Shown piece by piece: positions 7,150-12,035 of a stretch of 12,035 nt of DNA. The stretch lies in contig PBQB01000084.1 in assembly GCA_002724895.1 (NCBI GenBank), positions 1 through 12,035 of the forward strand, written 5' to 3'. The notes beneath the pieces are model-generated. The model was not told where the DNA came from. It was given only the letters and a program-made list of their open reading frames with translations, and did no database searches. Each line of letters begins with the position of its first letter. Positions within the stretch are counted from its first letter, which is position 1. The DNA comes from Flavobacteriales bacterium. Lineage in GTDB: Bacteria > Bacteroidota > Bacteroidia > Flavobacteriales > BACL11. Position numbers and translations under genes: made by a program.

Positions 7150-8389
7150 ATTAACCAAAGAGTTTGCATTAATGCTTGATTCAGAAGATGAATTAAGAAA
7201 ATATAAAAATCAATTTCATATTCCACTTCAAAAAAACGGAAAAGAGCACATATACTTTTGTGGTAATTCATTAGGACTACAACCAAAAATAACTAAAGAA
7301 TTTATAAATCAAGAAATTAATGATTGGGCTAATTTAGGAGTTGAAGGCCATACTAATGCTTCAAACCCATGGTTGCCATATCATGAGTTTTTATCTAAAA
7401 GTTATGCGAAGATAGTGGGTGCAAAAAAAACTGAAGTAGTAGCTATGAACACACTAACAGTTAACCTACATCTAATGATGGTTTCTTTTTATAGACCTAC
7501 ATCTAAACGATTCAAAATTGTAATTGAAGGAGATGCATTTCCTTCAGACATTTACGCTATTGAATCTCAAATTAAATTTCATGGATTTAAAATACAAGAA
7601 GCACTTATAAAATTAAAACCAAACAAAGGAGAATCAACTTTAAAAACAGAAGATATTACAAAACTAATAAATGATCAAGGAGATGATATAGCACTAATCA
7701 TATTGGGTGGAGTAAATTATTATACCGGACAAGTTTTTGATTTTAAATCAATTACTAAAATAGCGCAGAAAAAAAATATATTAGTAGGATTTGATTTAGC
7801 ACATGCTGTTGGTAATGTAAATTTAGAATTGCATAAATGGAATGTAGATTTTGCAGTTTGGTGTTCATATAAATATTTAAACTCAGGACCAGGGTCTATC
7901 GGTGGAGCATTTGTTCATAAAAAACATCATAATAAAAATTTGCCTAGATTTTGTGGTTGGTGGGGACATAATAAAAAAGATAGATTTAAAATGCCAAGTA
8001 AATTTAATCCTATCAAATCAGTTGAGGGTTGGCAATTAAGTAATCCTCCAATACTTTCATTAGCTGCTGTAAGAGCTTCTCTTAGCATATTTGATAAAGT
8101 TGGCATGCAAAAACTTATAAAGAAATCAAAAAATATGAATTCATATTTATTGTTTTTATTAGATAAAATACCAAATAATCAAATTAAAATTATAACTCCA
8201 AAAAATAGTGGATGTCAAATTTCTATTAAAGTTAAAAGCAAAGAAAAAAATCTTTTTGAAAGAATTACTAAAAGTGGTATTATAGCTGACTGGAGAGAAC
8301 CTGATGTAATTCGTATTGCACCAGTACCTCTGTATAATAGCTATATTGATATATATAGATTTTATGAAATTTTTAAAAAACTATTATAA
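7139..8389 (+). CDS. kynU: Kynureninase
   Basis: This PLP-dependent fold-type I hydrolase cleaves 3-hydroxykynurenine to 3-hydroxyanthranilate and alanine. The PLP-binding lysine is Lys245 in WCSYKYLNSGPG (241-252), with Asp219 and His222 in FDLAHAVGNV lying over the cofactor. Other family blocks are FCGNSLGLQP at 40-49, GWWGH at 273-277 and IRIAP at 391-395 near the carboxylate-binding Arg. I chose the ATG at 7139 because the 416-residue product then begins in the normal kynureninase fashion. An upstream in-frame ATG at 7085 adds only 18 unrelated residues that overlap the formamidase gene further. With this start the two genes overlap by 11 bases. The stop abuts the ATG of the monooxygenase gene, whose product makes its substrate. 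Confidence 0.96.
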   Translation: MKYKLTKEFALMLDSEDELRKYKNQFHIPLQKNGKEHIYFCGNSLGLQPKITKEFINQEINDWANLGVEGHTNASNPWLPYHEFLSKSYAKIVGAKKTEVVAMNTLTVNLHLMMVSFYRPTSKRFKIVIEGDAFPSDIYAIESQIKFHGFKIQEALIKLKPNKGESTLKTEDITKLINDQGDDIALIILGGVNYYTGQVFDFKSITKIAQKKNILVGFDLAHAVGNVNLELHKWNVDFAVWCSYKYLNSGPGSIGGAFVHKKHHNKNLPRFCGWWGHNKKDRFKMPSKFNPIKSVEGWQLSNPPILSLAAVRASLSIFDKVGMQKLIKKSKNMNSYLLFLLDKIPNNQIKIITPKNSGCQISIKVKSKEKNLFERITKSGIIADWREPDVIRIAPVPLYNSYIDIYRFYEIFKKLL

Positions 8390-9727
8390 ATGAATAAAAA
8401 AGTCACAATAGTTGGTGCTGGACTTGTTGGCTCTCTTTGCTCATTATACATGACAAAAAGAGGGTATGATGTGAATATTTTTGAAAGAAGAAAAGATTTA
8501 CGAAAAGAAATTATCACAGCTGGAAAATCAATCAATCTGGCACTATCCACAAGAGGATGGACAGCACTTAAAAATGCTGGAATAGATAATCAAGTAAGAA
8601 AAATTGCTATTCCTGTATATAAACGTATTATGCATGATAAAAAAGGAGTTTTAACTGAACAACCATATGGGAATGATGGAGAGGCTATTTACTCTGTTTC
8701 TAGAGCAAAAATGAATGTTCTTATGATGGATTTAGCAGAAAAGAATGGAGCAAATTTATTTTTTAACGAAAAATGTATAGATGTAAATTTTAAAACATCC
8801 TCTACTACTTTTGAAAATACGAAATCAAAAAATCAGCAAATTATAAACTCCGATTTTATAATTGGAGCAGATGGAACTTTTTCAGTTGTCAGAAAAAAAA
8901 TGATTGAAAAATATAATCACTCATTTAATTACAACGAAATAAATCATGACTATAAAGAGTTACTTATTCCATCTGCAAAAGACAATACGTATTTATTAGA
9001 TAAAAACGCTCTTCACATTTGGCCTAGAGGCGATTTTATGCTAATGGCACTAGCTAATTTAGACGGTAGCTTTACATGTACTCTTTTTGCACCAAAAGAA
9101 GGCAAAAATTCTTTTCAAAGTCTAAATAATAAAAAAAATATTGAAGATTTTTTCAAAGAGATGTTTCCTGATTTCACGAAACTAGTTCCAGATTTGTATA
9201 GTCAATGGAATTTAAATCCAACATCAAATTTAGCAATAGTAAAAACATTTCCTTGGCATTTTAAAAATACAACCTTAATTATTGGTGATGCAGCGCATGC
9301 TACAGTTCCATTTTATGGTCAAGGGATGAATTGTGGCTTTGAAGATTGTAGAGTATTAGATGAGCTACTAAATAAACATGATAATTTAACTAATTGCTTT
9401 AAAGAATACTCCAACATAAGGAAACCTAATGGAGATGGCCTTCAAGATCTATCACTACATAATTTTATTGTTATGAGAGATAAAACAGCGGACCCTAAAT
9501 TTTTATTACAAAAACAAATTGAAAAAAAATTCTCAAATCTGTATCCAGATATATGGACTCCATTATATAGCATGGTTAGTTTTTCAAATATTGAATATTC
9601 AAAAGCATGGAAAATAGGTCTTAAACAAGAAGAAGTTATGCAAACTGTCATGAAAATTCCAAATATTGAGAAAGTTTGGAAAGAAAATCAAATAATGGAA
9701 AAAATTAAGAGTTTAATAATCCAATAA
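8390..9727 (+). CDS. kmo: Kynurenine 3-monooxygenase
   Basis: This class A FAD-dependent aromatic hydroxylase has 445 residues and converts L-kynurenine to 3-hydroxykynurenine using NADPH and O2. The N-terminal dinucleotide motif is VGAGLVG (8-14), with Glu32 in FERR ending the first beta-alpha-beta unit. INLALSTRG at 48-56 is a hallmark of the family, GADGTFS is at 159-165, and the second FAD motif GDAAHATVPFYGQGMNCGFED spans 299-319. The length is usual for bacterial members. I see no strongly hydrophobic C-terminal anchor like the one that ties the animal enzyme to mitochondria, so it should be soluble. It is the last gene of the block, abuts kynureninase as TAA followed by ATG, and ends 15 bases inside the convergent E1 gene. 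No terminator hairpin is visible at the end. Confidence 0.96.
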   Translation: MNKKVTIVGAGLVGSLCSLYMTKRGYDVNIFERRKDLRKEIITAGKSINLALSTRGWTALKNAGIDNQVRKIAIPVYKRIMHDKKGVLTEQPYGNDGEAIYSVSRAKMNVLMMDLAEKNGANLFFNEKCIDVNFKTSSTTFENTKSKNQQIINSDFIIGADGTFSVVRKKMIEKYNHSFNYNEINHDYKELLIPSAKDNTYLLDKNALHIWPRGDFMLMALANLDGSFTCTLFAPKEGKNSFQSLNNKKNIEDFFKEMFPDFTKLVPDLYSQWNLNPTSNLAIVKTFPWHFKNTTLIIGDAAHATVPFYGQGMNCGFEDCRVLDELLNKHDNLTNCFKEYSNIRKPNGDGLQDLSLHNFIVMRDKTADPKFLLQKQIEKKFSNLYPDIWTPLYSMVSFSNIEYSKAWKIGLKQEEVMQTVMKIPNIEKVWKENQIMEKIKSLIIQ

Positions 9728-11785
9728 CTCTTTTATTTTACTACTTACTTTAAATTTATTTGGAATCATTTGTGACTCTAAGTCTTCATTTAATGGTATT
9801 GCAGGTAGATTTTCTGATCCTAACACTAAAACTGGTGCATCTAAAAATTGAAAACATTGTTGTGAAACTCTTGAAGCTAACGATTGTGCAAAACTATTTA
9901 AAGATGGTTCCTCTGTTAAAATCAAACACTTTCCATGATTTTTTACAGATGTAATAATCAATTCTTCATCAATAGGATATAGTGTTCTTAAATCAATAAT
10001 TTCAACCATATCTTTGAAATCCATAGCAGATTCTAAAGCCCAATAAACACCTCTTCCATATGTAATAATAGAAACACTTTTACCAATCTCTATATTTGAT
10101 TCTAGTGCTTCTAAAACAACTCTACCTTTTCCTAATGGCAATATATAATCTGTTGAAGGTTCAATTGTTTTAGCTTTTTCAGTTCCTTTAATTTTACTCC
10201 AATACAATCCTTTATGTTCTAACATTATAACAGGATTAGGATCATAATATGCTGCTTTCATAAGTCCTTTTAAATCTGCAGCTGTTGATGGGTAAGCTAC
10301 CTTAATCCCTTTAATATTTAATAATACAGATTCTACAGAAGATGAATGATAAGGACCTCCACTACCATAAGCTCCAATTGGAACTCGAATAATACAACTT
10401 ACAGGCCACTTACCATTAGATAAAAAACAAGATCTACTAACTTCAGTAAATAATTGGTTTAATCCAGGCCAAATATAATCTGCGAATTGTATCTCAACAA
10501 TTGGTTTTAAACCAACTGCAGACATACCAACAGTACTTCCGATTATAAATGCTTCTTGAATTGGAGTATTAAAAACTCTATTATCACCAAAATTCTGAGC
10601 TAAATTAACAGATTCTCTAAATACCCCACCAAGTCTTTTTCCTACATCTTGACCATATAATAAACACTCTGGGTGTTGTTTCATAAGTTCTCTAATAGCT
10701 GAAACAGCAGCATCTACCATGATTATTTTCTCATTATTTATTGGAGCCCTTTCTCCCTTTTCTTCCAAAATAGGTGTTGGTGCAAAATCATGTGTATATA
10801 AATCCTCCTTTGATGGATTTTTAGCATTTATAGCCTTATTGTAATCTTCATTAACTATGGTCTTACTATTTTCTTCAATATTCCTTAATTCTTCATCAGT
10901 AAATCCATAACTAATCATATTTTTTTTCAATTTAACAAATGGATCTCTTTTTTTTGCTTCTTCAATATCATCTCTATACCATTCCATTCTTACTCCTGAT
11001 GTATGGTGATTTAGTAAGGGAACTTTAGCATGAATAAGAACTGGTTTTCTATTTTTACGAATATTTAAAATAGCCTTTTGTACATTTTGATAAGATTTTA
11101 TAAAATCTGTCCCATCAATAGTAATAACTGCTATCCCAAAACCTTGTGCATATTGATTAATATCTACTGCCCTTATTTCTTTAGCATGTGCAGATATATC
11201 CCATTCATTGTCCTGAACTAAATATAAAATTGGTAATTTTTTTAATGATGCCATTTGAAATGCTTCAGCAACTTCCCCTTCAGTAACTGATGCGTCACCT
11301 AATGAACAAACAACAACTGGCTCATTTCCTTTAACATTTACTTTTAAACCTTCTTTTTCTTGATATTGCAATCCCATTGCAATACCTGTAGTTGGTATCG
11401 CTTGCATACCAGTTGCAGAAGATTGATGAGGGATTTTTGCTATTGAATCCCTTTTTAAACTAGGATGAGAATAATATGTTCTTCCACCAGAAAAGGGATC
11501 ATCTTTCTTAGCAAATAACTGAAGCATTAATTCATATGGAGAAATCCCTAAAGATAATAACATTGAATCATCTCTATAATATGGAGAAACCCAATCATAT
11601 TTTTTTAATTGTAAACCAACTGCTAATTGAATTGCTTCATGTCCTTTAGAAGTTGCATGAACATATTTAGATGTAATTTCTTTATTACTCTCATAAATAC
11701 ATGATAATTGTCTTGCTATAGACATTAGAGAAAAAGCTTTATGTAAAATTTTCTTAGATATATTTTTAGAACTAACTTTACTCAT
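9713..11785 (-). CDS. Fused E1 alpha/beta 2-oxoacid dehydrogenase (branched-chain type)
   Basis: This 690-residue thiamine-diphosphate enzyme carries the alpha and beta E1 subunits in one chain. The alpha half (about 1-340) has YYRDD at 69-73 and the ThDP/Mg motif running from GDASVTEG (163-170) to QDN (191-193). A linker around 320-355 leads to the beta half, with LYGQDVGKRLGGVFR at 376-390, the conserved Glu411 in QEAFIIG that activates the thiazolium, and GPYHSSSVE at 477-485. E1 decarboxylates a 2-oxoacid and passes the acyl group to the lipoyl arm of E2. Fused forms of this kind are widespread in Bacteroidota and are usually annotated as 2-oxoisovalerate dehydrogenase. The substrate cannot be fixed from sequence, and pyruvate or 2-oxoadipate-like acids are not excluded. 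No E2 or E3 gene is in view. It converges on the monooxygenase gene with a 15-base overlap. Confidence 0.92.
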   Translation of the reverse strand: MSKVSSKNISKKILHKAFSLMSIARQLSCIYESNKEITSKYVHATSKGHEAIQLAVGLQLKKYDWVSPYYRDDSMLLSLGISPYELMLQLFAKKDDPFSGGRTYYSHPSLKRDSIAKIPHQSSATGMQAIPTTGIAMGLQYQEKEGLKVNVKGNEPVVVCSLGDASVTEGEVAEAFQMASLKKLPILYLVQDNEWDISAHAKEIRAVDINQYAQGFGIAVITIDGTDFIKSYQNVQKAILNIRKNRKPVLIHAKVPLLNHHTSGVRMEWYRDDIEEAKKRDPFVKLKKNMISYGFTDEELRNIEENSKTIVNEDYNKAINAKNPSKEDLYTHDFAPTPILEEKGERAPINNEKIIMVDAAVSAIRELMKQHPECLLYGQDVGKRLGGVFRESVNLAQNFGDNRVFNTPIQEAFIIGSTVGMSAVGLKPIVEIQFADYIWPGLNQLFTEVSRSCFLSNGKWPVSCIIRVPIGAYGSGGPYHSSSVESVLLNIKGIKVAYPSTAADLKGLMKAAYYDPNPVIMLEHKGLYWSKIKGTEKAKTIEPSTDYILPLGKGRVVLEALESNIEIGKSVSIITYGRGVYWALESAMDFKDMVEIIDLRTLYPIDEELIITSVKNHGKCLILTEEPSLNSFAQSLASRVSQQCFQFLDAPVLVLGSENLPAIPLNEDLESQMIPNKFKVSSKIKELLDY

Positions 11786-11796
11786 TTTGAATCAAA

Positions 11797-12035
11797 TTAA
11801 TCTAAAATTATCTTTTTTTCTACTGATCCATCATCAAAAATAAAAAATACAGGAACATTTCTTGAATCTTTTAGATCTACTAAATTTTTTCCTAATAAAT
11901 CTGTAATCTTTATTAAATTTTTAGTTTTCACATTGTAATTATCTACAAATCCTGAAATAGTTGAATATTCATAAAATTCATATTCAGCTCTTTCTGGTAA
12001 AAGAGAAATTGCATCATTATTTTCAGCTCGAATAT
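11797..12035 (-). CDS. C-terminal end of a probable secreted protein with a T9SS-like sorting tail (partial)
   Basis: The frame is open from the right edge and ends in TAA, giving the last 78 residues of a protein whose start lies outside the window. No catalytic domain is visible. The final 40 or so residues read like a type IX secretion C-terminal sorting domain of Bacteroidota: LIKITDLLGK at 40-49, a short variable stretch, then VFFIFDDGSVEKKIILD at the very end. This compares with the family pattern of a DxLG block followed by lFYIYDDGtVEKkiiie. If that is right, the protein carries an N-terminal signal peptide and is exported across the outer membrane. The part before the tail is acidic and unrecognised. 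The gene ends 11 bases before the E1 start on the same strand, with no clear promoter or terminator between them. The T9SS reading is pattern recognition from memory, with moderate certainty. Confidence 0.6.
   Translation of the reverse strand, partial: IRAENNDAISLLPERAEYEFYEYSTISGFVDNYNVKTKNLIKITDLLGKNLVDLKDSRNVPVFFIFDDGSVEKKIILD

Larger units (their letters stand above)
1022..9727 (+). other. Probable tryptophan-catabolic operon (nine genes)
   Basis: Nine same-strand genes lie with gaps of 15 bases or less, three stop-to-start contacts without any gap, one ATGA overlap and one 11-base overlap, so a single transcript is the simplest reading. Eight products map to consecutive kynurenine-pathway steps and one (the SDR) is unassigned. 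Gene order does not follow the pathway, but three enzyme pairs that share an intermediate are neighbours: semialdehyde dehydrogenase with deaminase, ring dioxygenase with decarboxylase, and kynureninase with monooxygenase. No regulator gene and no internal terminator were seen. A shared promoter with the upstream PaaZ-type gene is possible. Confidence 0.85.

Noticed and set aside
1022..9727. Possible recent horizontal transfer of the whole block
   Set aside because: Base composition and codon style look the same in the flanking PaaZ-type and E1 genes, and there are no integrase, transposase, tRNA or repeat boundaries.
9442..9954. Small open frames opposite the ends of the monooxygenase and E1 genes
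   Set aside because: They are antisense to strong family matches, of low complexity and without recognisable motifs or a plausible start context.

Overview
The window is AT-rich coding DNA, by eye well under 35% GC, that fits a member of the Bacteroidota, most likely an uncultured or marine flavobacterium-like organism. Supporting signs are start sites with A-rich leaders and no Shine-Dalgarno motif, an E1 alpha/beta fusion of the 2-oxoacid dehydrogenase type common in that phylum, and a C-terminal tail at the right edge that resembles a type IX secretion sorting domain. The taxonomy is inferred from style and family membership, not from a marker gene.

Layout. Positions 2-982 (+) hold the last 326 residues of a PaaZ-type protein, with the end of an aldehyde dehydrogenase domain followed by a MaoC-type hydratase. 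Thirty-nine bases later a tight nine-gene block starts (1022-9727, all +): tryptophan 2,3-dioxygenase, an SDR protein, 2-aminomuconate 6-semialdehyde dehydrogenase, a RidA-family 2-aminomuconate deaminase, 3-hydroxyanthranilate 3,4-dioxygenase, ACMS decarboxylase, a cyclase-family putative kynurenine formamidase, kynureninase and kynurenine 3-monooxygenase. From the right, a fused E1 alpha/beta dehydrogenase gene (9713-11785, -) converges and overlaps the monooxygenase gene by 15 bases. Upstream of it on the same strand lies the 3' end of a probable secreted protein (11797-12035, -). No gap exceeds 39 bases, and I see no RNA gene, mobile element, CRISPR array or origin.

How the genes work together. 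The block encodes the whole oxidative tryptophan route: tryptophan to N-formylkynurenine (dioxygenase), kynurenine (formamidase), 3-hydroxykynurenine (monooxygenase), 3-hydroxyanthranilate (kynureninase), ACMS (ring dioxygenase), 2-aminomuconate 6-semialdehyde (decarboxylase), 2-aminomuconate (dehydrogenase) and an oxo-dienedioate (deaminase). There is no quinolinate phosphoribosyltransferase, and a decarboxylase that diverts ACMS from quinolinate is present, so the block looks catabolic rather than NAD-forming. What happens after deamination is not encoded by any recognisable classical enzyme here. The SDR, which appears to lack the usual catalytic Tyr and Lys, is the one member without an assigned step and is the best candidate for something undescribed. 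The cyclase-family protein has altered metal-ligand positions, and the ring dioxygenase has lost its accessory rubredoxin-like iron site.
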